A stretch of 64,000 nt of DNA from Salvia splendens (taxonomy: Eukaryota > Streptophyta > Magnoliopsida > Lamiales > Lamiaceae): NCBI RefSeq assembly GCF_004379255.2, contig NC_056035.1, positions 28,597,208 through 28,661,207 of the forward strand. Reading direction: 5' to 3'. This document shows positions 10,516 through 22,903 of this stretch, piece by piece. The number at the start of each line of letters is the position of its first letter. Within the stretch, counting starts at the first letter, position 1. The translations under genes were made by a program, and so were the position numbers. Under the pieces are notes generated by a model, which saw nothing but the letters and a program-made list of their open reading frames with translations, searched no databases and was not told where the DNA came from.

Positions 10516-11592
10516 CTATCCCTCCTTTAGTGGGGAAGGAGTTCGGCGAGGAAGCCTCTGATCGCTATGATCGGGCTTCTTTTTGTCTTCTCTAGATGAG
10601 CTGTCTAAAGACCGTTTTCGACGGTCTGCCTCATCGGCACGAGAAAACTGGTCCGCAATGTCCCACATCTCTTGAGCTGTTTGCGGACTGCATTCCACGA
10701 GCTTTCTGTAGAGAGCTCCGGGCAGGATTCCATTTTGGAATGCCGAAATGACAAGTAGATCATTGAGATCATCTACTTGTAGGCATTCCTTGTGGAACCT
10801 CGTCATAAAGTCGCTGATCTTTTCGTCGCGACCTTGACGTGTAGAAAGCAGCTGAGCCGAAGTGATTCGGGCTTCCGCTTTCTGAAAGAACCTCCTGTGG
10901 AAAGCGTCCATTAGATCTCGGTAAGATCTAATGCTGCCTTGGGGGAGGCTATCGAACCACCTTCTTGCGTTCCCGATAAGCAGCTCGGGAAACAGCTTGC
11001 ACATATGGACCTCATTGAGACCCTGGTTCGCCATGTTATACTGATAGCGTCCCAGGAAGTCATGAGGATTCACTAACCCGTCATAAGTCATTGACGGAGT
11101 TCGGTAGTTCTGTGGTAAGGGAGTTCGGGTGATATCGTCCGAGAACGGAGTCTTCAATGCTCCGTACATGGCGAACCCGACATCTCTTCGGTATGGAGGA
11201 GATGGAGTTCTCCTGTGATTCCGGTACCGAGGAGGAACAGGAACATGTCGGGGTTGAGGATTCTTCTTCCTGGAAGACACGGCACTACTGCGGTAGTGAC
11301 TTTCATGTCTGGATGAGGAGGGAGAATCCACCGTTTTCGTCTCCGGCTTTTGGCCCTTTTGCAGGAAAATTAAGAACTCTTCCTGCTTCTCGGCCAAAAA
11401 CAACTTGACAGCCTCGTTCAAATCGGGCTGCTGGGAAGACTCGGTGCGATGAGTCTTTGAGCGGCTTGTTCCTTCTCCGTGAGAACTGGAAGTAGATTTC
11501 TCCCGAGGCTGTTTTCTAGACCTGCGGGCTGGACTAGCTTCCTCATGGTTATCACGAACGGAAGCACGGGTATTATGTGATCTGGTATGCAT
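10516..11592 (-). CDS. gag: Gag of element B
   Basis: 358 codons from ATG at 11592; the frame is open further upstream into the LTR, but the first in-frame ATG after the primer site is here. The N-terminal 120 residues are basic and Ser-rich. The retrotransposon Gag domain spans about 165-320, with NPHDFLGRYQ, ARRWFDSLPQGSI, FHRRFFQ and ISDFMTRFHKEC blocks. No zinc knuckle is present before the stop, so the C-terminus is probably lost with the pol deletion. The frame ends TAG at 10516-10518, close to the deletion junction. The capsid-like part is uninterrupted. Confidence 0.85.
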   Translation of the reverse strand: MHTRSHNTRASVRDNHEEASPARRSRKQPREKSTSSSHGEGTSRSKTHRTESSQQPDLNEAVKLFLAEKQEEFLIFLQKGQKPETKTVDSPSSSRHESHYRSSAVSSRKKNPQPRHVPVPPRYRNHRRTPSPPYRRDVGFAMYGALKTPFSDDITRTPLPQNYRTPSMTYDGLVNPHDFLGRYQYNMANQGLNEVHMCKLFPELLIGNARRWFDSLPQGSIRSYRDLMDAFHRRFFQKAEARITSAQLLSTRQGRDEKISDFMTRFHKECLQVDDLNDLLVISAFQNGILPGALYRKLVECSPQTAQEMWDIADQFSRADEADRRKRSLDSSSREDKKKPDHSDQRLPRRTPSPLKEG

Positions 11593-11649
11593 TTTTTTTG
11601 GTAGAAGAGGATCAAAAACTCGCTTTATCACAAATTTGGTTCTCTGTTT

Positions 11650-11665
11650 CCCACAGACGGCGCCA
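11650..11665 (-). other. Primer-binding site of element B
   Basis: On the minus strand TGGCGCCGTCTGTGGG one base inside the LTR. This sequence is common as the primer site of plant Ty3/gypsy elements with a TGGCGCC start. I am not sure which tRNA it fits best. Confidence 0.75.
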
Positions 11666-11666
11666 G

Positions 11667-12341
11667 TGATGGTTGGGCGAATTTTTGATAGTAGTAAATG
11701 CAGGTAATGAATATAGATCACGACACAAGGAATTACGTGGTTCGATTTACTGAGGTAAATCTACGTCCACGGGAAGAAAGGAGGGCAAGATTGTATTGCT
11801 TGATCTGGTTTACCAGCTTACAAATACAGACTTGCTATATGATATTTGATGTCTAGAGAGCTCCCCCTCCTATCTGATCTAAGTTCTATTTATACATTGA
11901 ACTAAGATCGTGGCTTGCATCACCACTAGCTAGGTCGTGGCTTACATCATCACTAATTAGGTCGTGGCTTACATCATCACTAATTAGATCGTGGATGTCG
12001 TGGAGGTCATGAGATCTTGCATGGGTCCACCACTAAATAGATCGTGTCGTGGAGGTTCTGCATGAGTCCACTATCTCCCAGTTCGGTCGAATACTGAGAC
12101 CGAACTGCTGAACTATTGCCGAGCAGCTTTTGCCGATCTGAGAGTAGAGCTTGATTGGTCGGCTTTTACCGAGCTGTAGGCTGGGGCCGAACTCTTTGGT
12201 AATGCCGAACTGATTGGTCGGCTTTTACCGAGCTGTAGGCTAGGGCCGAACTCTTTGGTAATGCCGAACTGATACTCTTCCTTGGTCTTTGGGCTGATGG
12301 GCCGTCACTGCTATTGGGCTTGTTTAGTACGTACCCCATCA
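11667..12341 (-). repeat. 5' LTR of element B
   Basis: 675 bp, TGATGG to CCATCA. Nearly identical to 5276-5981 except for two indels. Confidence 0.92.
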
Positions 12342-14242
12342 TCCATAGAATAAAACAAAACACGGCATGACAAATATTCATATCATTTTCACATAAAAAT
12401 ATACTTTGGGCATTGCCCTTATTTAAAAAGAAAGCCCACCTCGTTCGCTTAAGTCCTTAATTCGAAATTATTTCCCTTCCCTTGATATCACGTCTCGCTT
12501 GCAAGGAATCACCTTTAGCATTTAAATAGCACATAAATCAACACAATGAATCAAGTAAATAAATAAGATGCATGCACCCTAATTAAAAATTGTCTATCTC
12601 GTTTCTCGGTTTTCGATTATTCGATGGCCGCCCAAAGTTCCTCCGTTGGCTCCTCGTATTTCCACCACGATGTCGGAATAAATTCCCAAAAATTGTACAA
12701 GCGCATAACTAAATTATCACAACTATTTCCCTTCGCAATTATATTTATTTCGTACTTTGAATTATTCTGAGACTTAAATAAATAATTCCCCACAATTAAA
12801 TTATCGGCCCAAGGATTTAATTAATTTGATCCAAGTTAATTATTATCTAAGCCCTCCTTATTTCTCCCATTTATTTAGTAGGGCCTAAAAGGATTAGTCC
12901 AAAGATTGAATTAAAAGCTCATGTCTTAATTATTTTCTCCACCTTATACCTTCAATTACAAACTAAAGCCCAAAGATTTAAATGGATCTCATAGATTTAA
13001 TACATCCTCCCATTTAATTTATGAGGCCCAAATCTAAAACAAAAGCCCAATTTTATTAAATCAAGGCCCAAAGCAAAATGGCCCAAAATAAAAAAAAAAG
13101 GAACATCTCCCCCCATCAACCCGTCGGCCACTCTCTTCTCTCTCCCTCTCCACTGCCTATCTACCTCTCTCCCCTAACTCTCTCTATTTCTCTCTCCCGT
13201 CGAAGAAAACAGAGCTCTCAACCTCCAAAATTTTCCGTCGTTCCTCCAACTCATCTCACGTCGCCGGCCGGAAGAGCTGCTGCTGTCGCGCCGCTGCTCC
13301 GTCGCACGCCGTCACTGCCGGCGTCCAATTCAGCCGCGCCCGCTGCTGCCGTCGGTCAATTCAGCCGCGCCCGCTGCTGCCGTCGGCCAATTCAGCCATC
13401 GTCCATCACCGAACCAACCCCGAACAACTCCGAACAGCCCCGAAACGACCCGAATCAACTGAGGAGCTTGGTTTTTATTCAAGGTATGTTTCTTCTGTTC
13501 TTAGTTTGATTTTGATTCTTAAAAGATTCGATTGGTTTTGATTGTGTGATTTGATCGGATAATGATGTGTATGGAGCAGAATGTGATAATTCATGTTTAG
13601 AATTGGGTAGGAGATTACCTCTGTGAATTGAGGAATCAACACAGCAAGGATCTGAAAAGTTTGGTTCTTGAAGCTGGAGAATTTGATTACTGCCAAAAGC
13701 AACACTTTGATGTTAGACTCTGGAGCAGGAGAAAGTTTAGATATGAATCGATAGGACTTAGCTTACCTTGAGTAGAAATTTTGCAGACTTCCTCTGTTTG
13801 CTGCAGGGAGAGGAACGAAAATAAGCAGCAATATTATAGAGGAGTAGGAATTTAGAGGAGGAAGATTTGGTTGAGAAGTTGGAGAGATTTGTGGAGTGGG
13901 GAGAGAGATTCCTGGGAGAGAGGAGCGGTTTCAACGTGGGGGAGAGGAGGATTCGAATTTTCTTTTTCTTTTCTTTTTTTTTCCTTATTTTGAATAAATT
14001 TGAATTTATTTGTGATTTAATTGCAGATCACGGAGGAAGGAAATCTTATCTCGGAGGAAGAAGATCTCTACTGAATCTTTATTTAAAATTTCGGCTTCTT
14101 AAAAAAAATAAATTCCATAGGCTCTCAAAATAAAAATAATTCCATAAACTCTCCAAAATAAAACGGAACGATAGTTGGCTAAAAAAAATTCGACAGTAAT
14201 CCAAAAGCAACTTAAAGGAATAGGGAAAAGTCGGGCGTTACA
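12342..14242 (-). repeat. 5' LTR of element A, part 2 (outer part)
   Basis: Begins with the second TCCAT target copy (12342-12346) and matches 1027-2921 of the 3' LTR, ending at 14242 before ATAGC. Confidence 0.92.
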
Positions 14243-14247
14243 ATAGC

Positions 14248-16256
14248 ATACATTGAACACAATACATTTAATAAAAATACATACATTGCATAATATACAT
14301 AAACTATACCAAATATAAATAAACACTATACACATCCTTGATCCAAATACACACATTATAAATATATTACATACATTAAACACAAAATACACATAGACAC
14401 ACTAATAATAAAATACACAAATTAAACACACAATCCACATACTCCAAACTTCGTACATTACAAAAATACAAATTACTCAAAATACATACATTGCATAAAA
14501 TAGACACACTATACACATCTCTGGTCAAAATACAAACATTAATAATAAAATACACACATTAAACACGAAAAACACACATCACAAAAATACATACATTGCA
14601 TAAATACATAGACTATACCAAATATAAATAAACACTATACACATCCACGATCCAAACACACATTATAAAGAAATTACATACATTAAACACAAAATACACA
14701 TAGACACACTTCACACACATAAACACACACTAAACACATCTCCAGTCAAAAATACACATAATAATATTAAAATACATAGATTAAACATAAAATACACAAT
14801 TCACATACAGACACTCCATAACATACATTGAACACACTACACTTAATAAAAATACATACATTGCATAATATACATAAACTATACCAAGTATAAATAAACA
14901 CTATACACATCCTTGATCCAAATACACACATTATAAATATATTACATACATTAAACACAAAATACACAAACACACTAATAATAAAATACACAAATTAAAC
15001 ACACAATCCACATACTCCAAACTTCGTACATTGTAAAAATACAAATTACTCAAAATACATACATTGCATAAAATAGACACACTATACACATCCCCGGTCA
15101 AAATACACACATTAAACACGAAAAACACACATCACAAAAATACATACATTGCATAAATACATAAACTATACCAAATATAAATAAACACTATACACATCCC
15201 CGATCCAAACACACATTATAAATAAATTACATACATTAGACACAAAATACACATAGACACACTTCCCACACATAAACACACACTAAACACATCTCTAGTA
15301 AAAAATACACACACTAATAATAAAATACATAGATTAAACACAAAATACACAATTCACACACAGACACACTCCACAGCATACATTGAACACAATACACTTA
15401 ATAAAAAATACAAACATTACGCTACACATATACACTATCCACGAATATATATATACAATACAGACACCGCACACCCTATTCAAACACATTATAAACATAA
15501 AGATACATATAGGGAAAACAATTTATACACAGTACATACATTGCACACAAAGTAGACATAATGTACACATTCCACACTACTTGCACACAGTACACACTAT
15601 ATAAAACATTATTCAAAATATTAACAAACACTGTACACATCCCCGATCAAAATACACAAAATGCACAAAATGCACACTACTTACATTACACACAACATAC
15701 ACTATACAAAATACACAAACTTAACACAAAAAACACACATTGCATATATTGCCCATAATACACACGTTACTGAAAATATAAACACACACTATACACAAAG
15801 CACGCATAATACATGCACAAAATATATTCACTACACACAATACTCGTAACACACTATAATATTCATATACGAGAACTACATATGTAGCACTATAAACACA
15901 TTATACAAAACATAAATGCACTAAAATCATACACACAAAATACAAACTATATTCAAAATACACACTACACAAAATACACAATTTCCACACAAACACGGAC
16001 ATCCCAAACAATGCATACTTTATGCACAAAGTACACACAATCCACATACTCCAAGCTTCGTACATTGTAAAAATACAAATTACTCAAAATACATACATTG
16101 CATAAAATAGACACACTATACACATCTCTAGTCAAAATACAAACATTAATAATAAAATACACACATTAAACACGAAAAACACACATCACAAAAATACATA
16201 CATTACATAAATACATAGACTATACCAAATATAAATAAACACTATACACATCCACG
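14248..16256 (-). repeat. Satellite block 1 (minus orientation)
   Basis: Continuation of 1-325. It contains two 575-type segments and one linker module (about 15370-16050), recognisable by the 12-bp palindrome CTACATATGTAG near 15870 and the block with ACGGACATCCCAAACAATGC. Short open frames on either strand are low-complexity and not genes. It ends at a sharp strand switch at 16256/16257. Confidence 0.9.
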
Positions 16257-19200
16257 AATTTTATTATTAGTGTGTGTATTTTTTACTAGAGATGTGTTTA
16301 GTGTGTGTTTATGTGTGAGAAGTGTGTCTATGTGTATTTTGTGTCTAATGTATGTAATTTATTTATAATGTGTGTTTGGATCGGGGATGTGTATAGTGTT
16401 TATTTATATTTGGTATAGTTTATGTATTTATGCAATGTATGTATTTTTGTGATGTGTGTTTTTCGTGTTTAATGTGTGTATTTTGACCGGAGATGTGTAT
16501 AGTGTGTCTATTTTATGCAATGTATGTATTTTGAGTAATTTGTATTTTTACAATGTACGAAGTTTGGAGTATGTGGATTGTGTGTTTAATTTGTGTATTT
16601 ATTATTAGTGTGTTTGTGTATTTTGTGTTTAATGTATGTAATATATTTATAATGTGTGTATTTGGATCAAGGATGTGTATAGTGTTTATTTATACTTGGT
16701 ATAGTTTATGTATATTATGCAATGTATGTATTTTTATTAAGTGTAGTGTGTTCAATGTATGTTATGGAGTGTCTGTATGTGAATTGTGTATTTTATGTTT
16801 AATCTATGTATTTTAATATTATTATGTGTATTTTTGACTGGAGATGTGTTTAGTGTGTGTTTATGTGTGTGAAGTGTGTCTATGTGTATTTTGTGTTTAA
16901 TGTATGTAATTTATTTATAATGTGTTTGGATCGGGGATGTGTATAGTGTTTATTTATATTTGGTATAGTCTATGTATTTATGCAATGTATGTATTTTTGT
17001 GATGTGTGTTTTTCGTGTTTAATGTGTGTATTTTATTATTAATGTTTGTATTTTGACCAGAGATGTGTATAGTGTGTCTATTTTATGCAATGTATGTATT
17101 TTGAGTAATTTGTATTTTTACAATGTACGAAGCTTGGAGTATGTGGATTGTGTGTTTAATTTGTGTATTTTATTATTAGTGTGTCTATGTGTATTTTGTG
17201 TTTAATGTATGTAATATATTTATAATGTGTGTATTTGGATCAAGGATGTGTATAGTGTTTATTTATATTTGGTATAGTTTATGTATATTATGTAATGTAA
17301 GTATTTTTATTAAATGTATTGTGTTCAATGTATGCTATGGAGTGTGTCTGTGTGTGAATTGTGTATTTTGTGTTTAATCTACGTATTTTAATATTAGTGT
17401 GTGTATTTTTGACTGGAGATGTGTTTAGTGTGTGTTTATGTGTGTGAAGTGTGTCTATGTGTATTTTGTGTTTAATGTATGTAATTTCTTTATAATGTGT
17501 GTTTGGATCGGGGATGTGTATAGTGTTTATTTATATTTGGTATAGTCTATGTATTTATGCAATGTATGTATTTTTGTGATGTGTGTTTTTCGTGTTTAAT
17601 GTGTGTATTTTATTATTAATGTTTGTATTTTGACCAGGGATGTGTATAGTGTGTCTATTTTATGCAATGTATGTATTTTGAGTAATTTGTATTTTTGCAA
17701 TGTACGAAGTTTGGAGTATGTGGATTGTGTGTTTAATTTGTGTATTTTATTATTAGTGTGTTTGTGTATTTTGTGTTTAATGTATGTAATATATTTATAA
17801 TGTGTGTATTTGGATCAAGGATGTGTATAGTGTTTATTTATACTTGGTATAGTTTATGTATATTATGCAATGTATGTATTTTTATTAAGTGTAGTGTGTT
17901 CAATGTATGTTATGGAGTGTCTGTATGTGAATTGTGTATTTTATGTTTAATCTATGTATTTTAATATTATTATGTGTATTTTTGACTGGAGATGTGTTTA
18001 GTGTGTGTTTATGTGTGTGAAGTGTGTCTATGTGTATTTTGTGTTTAATGTATGTAATTTCTTTATAATGTGTGTTTGGATCGTGGATGTGTATAGTGTT
18101 TATTTATATTTGGTATAGTCTATGTATTTATGCAATGTATGTATTTTTGTGATGTGTGTTTTTCATGTTTAATGTGTGTATTTTATTATTAATGTTTGTA
18201 TTTTGACCAGGGAAGTGTATAGTGTGTCTATTTTATGCAATGTATGTATTTTGAGTAATTTGTATTTTTACAATGTACGAAGCTTGGAGTATGTGGATTG
18301 TGTGTACTTTGTGCATAAAGTATGCATTGTTTGGGATGTCCGAGTTTGTGTGGAAATTGTGTATTTTGTGTAGTGTGTATTTTGAATATAGTTTGTATTT
18401 TGTGTGTTTGATTTTAGTGCATTTATGTTTTGTATAATCTGTTTATAGTGCTACATATGTAGTTCTCGTATATGAATATTATAGTGTGTTACGAGTATTG
18501 TGTGTAGTGAATATATTTTGTGCATGTATTATGCGTGCTTTGTGTATAGTGTGTGTTTATATTTTCAGTAACGTGTGTATTATGGGCAATATATGCAATG
18601 TGTGTTTTTTGTGTTAAGTTTGTGTATTTTGTATAGTGTATGTTGTGTGTAATGTAAGTAGTGTGCATTTTGTGCATTTTGTGTATTTTGATCGGGGATG
18701 CGTACAGTGTTTGTTAATATTTTGAATAATGTGTTTATATGCAATTTATGTATTTTATATAGTGTGTACTGTGTGCAAGTAGTGTGGAATGTGTGCATTA
18801 TGTCTACTTTGTGTGCAATGTATGTACTGTGTATAGATTGTTTTCCCTATATGTATCTTTATGTTTATAATGTGTTTGAATAGGGTGTGCGGTGTCTGTA
18901 TTGTATATATATATATTCGTGGATAGTGTATATGTGTAGCGTAATGTTTGTATTTTTTATTAAGTGTATTGTGTTCAATGTATGCTGTGGAGTGTGTATG
19001 TGTGTGAATTGTGTATTTTGTGTTTAATCTATGTATTTTATTATTAGTGTGTGTATTTTTTACTAGAGATGTGTTTAGTGTGTGTTTATGTGTGGGAAGT
19101 GTGTCTATGTGTATTTTGTGTTTAATGTATGTAATTTATTTATAATGTGTGTTTGGATCGGGAATGTGTATAGTGTTTATTTATATTTGGTATAGTTTAT

Positions 19201-21074
19201 GTATTTATGCAATGTATGTATTTTTGTGATGTGTGTTTTTCGTGTTTAATGTGTGTATTTTGACCGGGGATGTGTATAGTGTGTCTATTTTATGCAATGT
19301 ATGTATTTTGAGTAATTTGTATTTTTACAATGTACGAAGTTTGGAGTATGTGGATTGTGTGTTTAATTTGTGTATTTTATTATTAGTGTGTTTGTGTATT
19401 TTGTGTTTAATGTATGTAATATATTTATAATGTGTGTATTTGGATCAAGGATGTGTATAGTGTTTATTTATACTTGGTTTAGTTTATGTATATTATGCAA
19501 TGTATGTATTTTTATTAAGTGTAGTGTGTTCAATGTATGTTATGGAGTGTCTGTATGTGAATTGTGTATTTTATGTTTAATCTATGTATTTTAATATTAT
19601 TATATGTATTTTTGACTGGAGATGTGTTTAGTGTGTGTTTATGTGTGTGAAGTGTGTCTATGTGTATTTTGTGTTTAATGTATGTAATTTCTTTATAATG
19701 TGTGTTTGGATCGTGGATGTGTATAATGTTTATTTATATTTGGTATAGTCTATGTATTTATGCAATGTATGTATTTTTGTGATGTGTGTTTTTCATGTTT
19801 AATGTGTGTATTTTATTATTAATGTTTGTATTTTGACCAGAGATGTGTATAGTGTGTCTATTTTATGCAGTGTATGTATTTTGAGTAATTTGTATTTTTG
19901 TAATGTACGAAGTTTGGAGTATGTGGATTGTGTGTTTAATTTGTGTATTTTATTATTAGTGTGTCTATGTGTATTTTGTGTTTAATGTATGTAATATATT
20001 TATAATGTGTGTATTTGGATCAAGGATGTGTATAGTGTTTATTTATATTTGGTATAGTTTATGTATATTATGCAATGTATGTATTTTTATTAAATGTATT
20101 GTGTTCAATGTATGCTATGGAGTGTGTCTGTGTGTGAAATGTGTATTTTGTGTTTAATCTATGTATTTTATTATTAGTGTGTTTTTTGACTGTAGATGTG
20201 TATAGTGTGTGTTTATGTGTGTGAAGTGCGTCTATGTGTATTTTGTGTTTAATGTATGTAATTTATTTATAATGTGTGTTTGGATCGGGGATGAGTATAG
20301 TGTTTATTTATATTTTGTATAGTTTATGTATTTATGCAATGTATGTACTTTTGTGATGTGTGTTTTTCATGTTTAATGTGTGTATTTTATTATTAATGTT
20401 TGTATTTTGACCAGGGAAGTGTATAGTGTGTCTATTTTATGCAATGTATGTATTTTGAGTAATTTGTATTTTTACAATGTACGAAGCTTGGAGTATGTGG
20501 ATTGTGTGTACTTTGTGCATAAAGTATGCATTGTTTGGGATGTCCGTGTTTGTGTGGAAATTGTGTATTTTGTGTAGTGTGTATTTTGAATATAGTTTGT
20601 ATTTTGTGTGTATGATTTTAGTGCATTTATGTTTTGTATAATGTGTTTATAGTGCTACATATGTAGTTCTCGTATATGAATATTATAGTGTGTTACGAGT
20701 ATTGTGTGTAGTGAATATATTTTGTGCATGTATTATGCGTGCTTTGTGTATAGTGTGTGTTTATATTTTCAGTAACGTGTGTATTATGGGCAATATATGC
20801 AATGTGTGTTTTTTGTGTTAAGTTTGTGTATTTTGTATAGTGTATGTTGTGTGTAATGTAAGTAGTGTGCATTTTGTGCATTTTGTGTATTTTGATCGGG
20901 GGTGCGTACAGTGTTTGTTAATATTTTGAATAATGTGTTTATATGCAATTTATGTATTTTATATAGTGTGTACTGTGCGCAAGTAGTGTGGAATGTGTGC
21001 ATTATGTCTACTTTGTGTGCAATGTATGTACTGTGTATAAATTGTTTTCCCTATATGTATCTTTATGTTTATAA
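16257..21074 (+). repeat. Satellite block 2 (plus orientation)
   Basis: TGTGT-rich strand of the same satellite. It holds 575-type modules at about 16257-18300 and 19030-20500, and linker modules at about 18300-19000 and from about 20505. The last linker is interrupted by element C at 21075. The distance between equivalent points of successive linkers is about 2.2 kb here (two 575-bp modules plus a linker). Confidence 0.9.
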
Positions 21075-22027
21075 TGATATAAACGGGAAGTCCAAGGCCC
21101 GGGCTGACCCGACCACGACTCCCCTTAAGCTGCCCGGAAGGCCCGTCACGAGATCAATGAGACAAAGGCTTCGGGAAGGCGTTTCAAACTTCATTAGGAG
21201 GGGAATGGAGGAGGCAGATGGAATGCCCGGTCGGGCGAATCCACACCTCCAAAACGCCCGACCGGGCGTTTGTGCGCTGAGCATCGTCCACAGTCCAGAA
21301 AGTTCGCCCGACCGGGCGATTTCACCATCCCAGAACGCCCGACCGGGCGTTTGTGCGCTGAGCATCGTCCACAGTCCAGAAAGTTTGCCCGACCGGGCGA
21401 TTTCACCATCCCAGAACGCCCGACCGGGCGTTTGAAGAAGCAGCGCCGAATCCAGAAAGTTCGCCCGACGGGCGATTTCACTTTCCCAAAACGCCCGGCC
21501 GGGCGATTCAACTTTTACATCCGATTTTCCTTGTGTTTTTAGCCCTTTTCTTGGGTTTCCAACCCTAACTATAAATATCCTTTTTGTAAGACTTTAAGGG
21601 CAGACTTTGATGAATGTTATTATGAAGACTCCTTTGAGAGCATCTCCCATGTGAGATTTCTATCCAAATTCCTACATTGTAGGTTGCTTGTTTTATGTTC
21701 ATTTGGCTAAATCAAGTATAGGTATGCATTTATGGTTGTGTAGTCATGAATGTGGAGCCAATGGAGTGTTTGCTTTGGGTGAAAGTAGCCTAGGGTTGCC
21801 CACATCTCTTTGTGGGAGGTCATAGGTCCTCAAAGAGGATTCCTCCTTCTTTACACTTTCTTCTCACCTTCTTTCTCTCCATCCAAAACCATTTTGAGTT
21901 TAGTTTTTGTGGCTAGCTCAACTTATCTTTACTTTATCTTTGAAAACACAAAAAAAATTGAAATCAAACACCGCTTTGGGTATTTCTTGGGCACATGGAA
22001 GGTTTCCCTCACAAGGAACCTTTATCA
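21075..22027 (+). repeat. 5' LTR of element C
   Basis: 953 bp. The first 170 bp contain a codon-like stretch with the GRPVTRSMRQRL motif, similar to the tail of some plant retrotransposon polyproteins. A GC-rich palindrome-bearing tandem repeat follows (21225-21505). From about 21545 the sequence looks like promoter and transcript: a TATA-like CTATAAATAT at about 21568. Confidence 0.85.
21225..21505. repeat. GC-rich tandem repeat (about 81 bp) with hairpin palindromes
   Basis: About 2.5 units of roughly 81 bp. The 14-base near-palindrome CGCCCGACCGGGCG or a variant occurs eight times (near 21225, 21255, 21305, 21336, 21387, 21418, 21463, 21491). Each can fold into a 6-bp GC stem with a 2-base loop. 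This is the most GC-rich stretch of the satellite neighbourhood. Confidence 0.85.
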
Positions 22028-22029
22028 TT

Positions 22030-22042
22030 TGGTATCTAGAGC
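22030..22042 (+). other. Primer-binding site of element C
   Basis: TGGTATCTAGAGC, two bases after the 5' LTR end. It resembles the initiator tRNA-Met site TGGTATCAGAGC with an inserted or changed base. Confidence 0.7.
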
Positions 22043-22817
22043 CTAGGTGCCTACCAAGTGTTTGATTTTAAACCTCTATGAAATTTCATTTTCCTTGTTT
22101 TTCCTTATTTCTTTTGTTTTAGCCTTTGCTTGTTTATTGGTCAATTGTTGTAGGATTGAGCTGATTTTTGGTGTGCATGAACCTTGATATATGAACTATT
22201 GTCCTGAAAAATCTCAGCCAAAAATTCTATCATTAGATAGGTCAAATTAATGTGTGAAGTTGCTGCCCTGTTTTGTGCCCTAGTTTGACAGATTTGGGGA
22301 AAACGTAAAATCGAGGGTCTTCTCGAAAACCTGCTATATTGGGGATATTTTTCCCTCTTTCTAAACCCTTTAATCTTGTTATCTACCAAGTTTCATCAAT
22401 TTTGGGGTTGGGTAGCCATATCAAAAAAATTTCTTAAAGATCAGCCAAGAGTTACATAAATTTTCAGCTCAACTAAGTTTGTTTGTTAGCTTCCTTAGGC
22501 ATTGAACCTTACTTTCACATGCTTGATTGGCCTTACTTGCTTGGTTATATTGCCTATGTGTATACCTTGATTGATTTGTCTTAGCGCTTGCATTTTGGAA
22601 GTTGGATATTGAGAGTGAGTGAACCTAGCCCTCACTATATTCTAAGCCTTTTTCCGAGTGACATTGGTGAGTGAATTGGGGGTGGGATTACCAATTGGGA
22701 AGTGAGTTCTTACTAAAATCTCCCCTTCTTGTGTGTGTGAGTGTGGATTTTACTAACCCTTAGGACTAGATCCTAGTTTTTTTTTTTTTTTATTTCTTAT
22801 TGTAGGTACCATTGTGA
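22043..22817 (+). other. Untranslated leader of element C
   Basis: About 775 bp without a convincing reading frame, T-rich, ending in a 14-base T run and GTAGGTACC just before the gag ATG. Confidence 0.6.
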
Positions 22818-22903
22818 ATGCCACCTCGTACTAGATCCACCACGATGGGGGATCCGCAACCGGGTGCGAGCACGAGTCTTAGTGTGGCGGGGGATGAGTT
22901 GAA
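22818..22903 (+). pseudogene. First codons of gag of element C
   Basis: ATG at 22818, MPPRTRSTTMGDPQ, a start typical of plant Ty3/gypsy Gag. After about 29 codons it runs into LTR sequence. The junction falls on the shared AGACTTTGATGAATG, which marks the internal deletion. Confidence 0.6.

Larger units (their letters stand above)
5276..12341 (-). mobile_element. LTR retrotransposon B (Ty3/gypsy, Tat-like), nested in the 5' LTR of A
   Basis: 7066-bp insertion with TGATGG...CCATCA ends and a TCCAT target duplication (5271-5275 and 12342-12346). LTRs are 5276-5981 (706 bp) and 11667-12341 (675 bp). They differ mainly by a short duplicated segment near 5860-5920 and a small indel near 5655. 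On the minus strand the order is 5' LTR, primer site, gag, a deletion, the C-terminus of integrase, two tandem-repeat blocks, then a plus-strand spliced gene, a polypurine tract and the 3' LTR. An antisense gene between integrase and the 3' LTR is a known trait of some Tat-lineage elements. Protease, RT, RNase H and the integrase core are missing, so the copy is non-autonomous. Confidence 0.92.
326..14242 (-). mobile_element. LTR retrotransposon A (Ty3/gypsy, gag-only, chromovirus-like), interrupted by element B
   Basis: A complete insertion bounded by TG...CA and a 5-bp target duplication (ATAGC at 321-325 and 14243-14247) inside satellite. LTRs are 326-2921 (2596 bp) and 4575-14242; after removing element B and its duplicated target the second is 2597 bp. 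The two LTRs differ at only about a dozen sites by eye, so the insertion is young. The internal region is only 1653 bp and holds a primer site, a long leader and gag. Protease, reverse transcriptase, RNase H and nearly all of integrase are missing. Long LTRs, an initiator-Met primer site and a CCHC gag suggest a Tekay/Del-type chromovirus; the clade is inferred without the RT domain. Confidence 0.93.

Noticed and set aside
13078..13509. 143-codon plus-strand frame in the 5' LTR of element A (MAQNKKKR...).
   Set aside because: The equivalent sequence in the 3' LTR differs by an A-run indel that changes the frame, and the translation is Ser/Pro/Ala-rich from a CT-rich tract.
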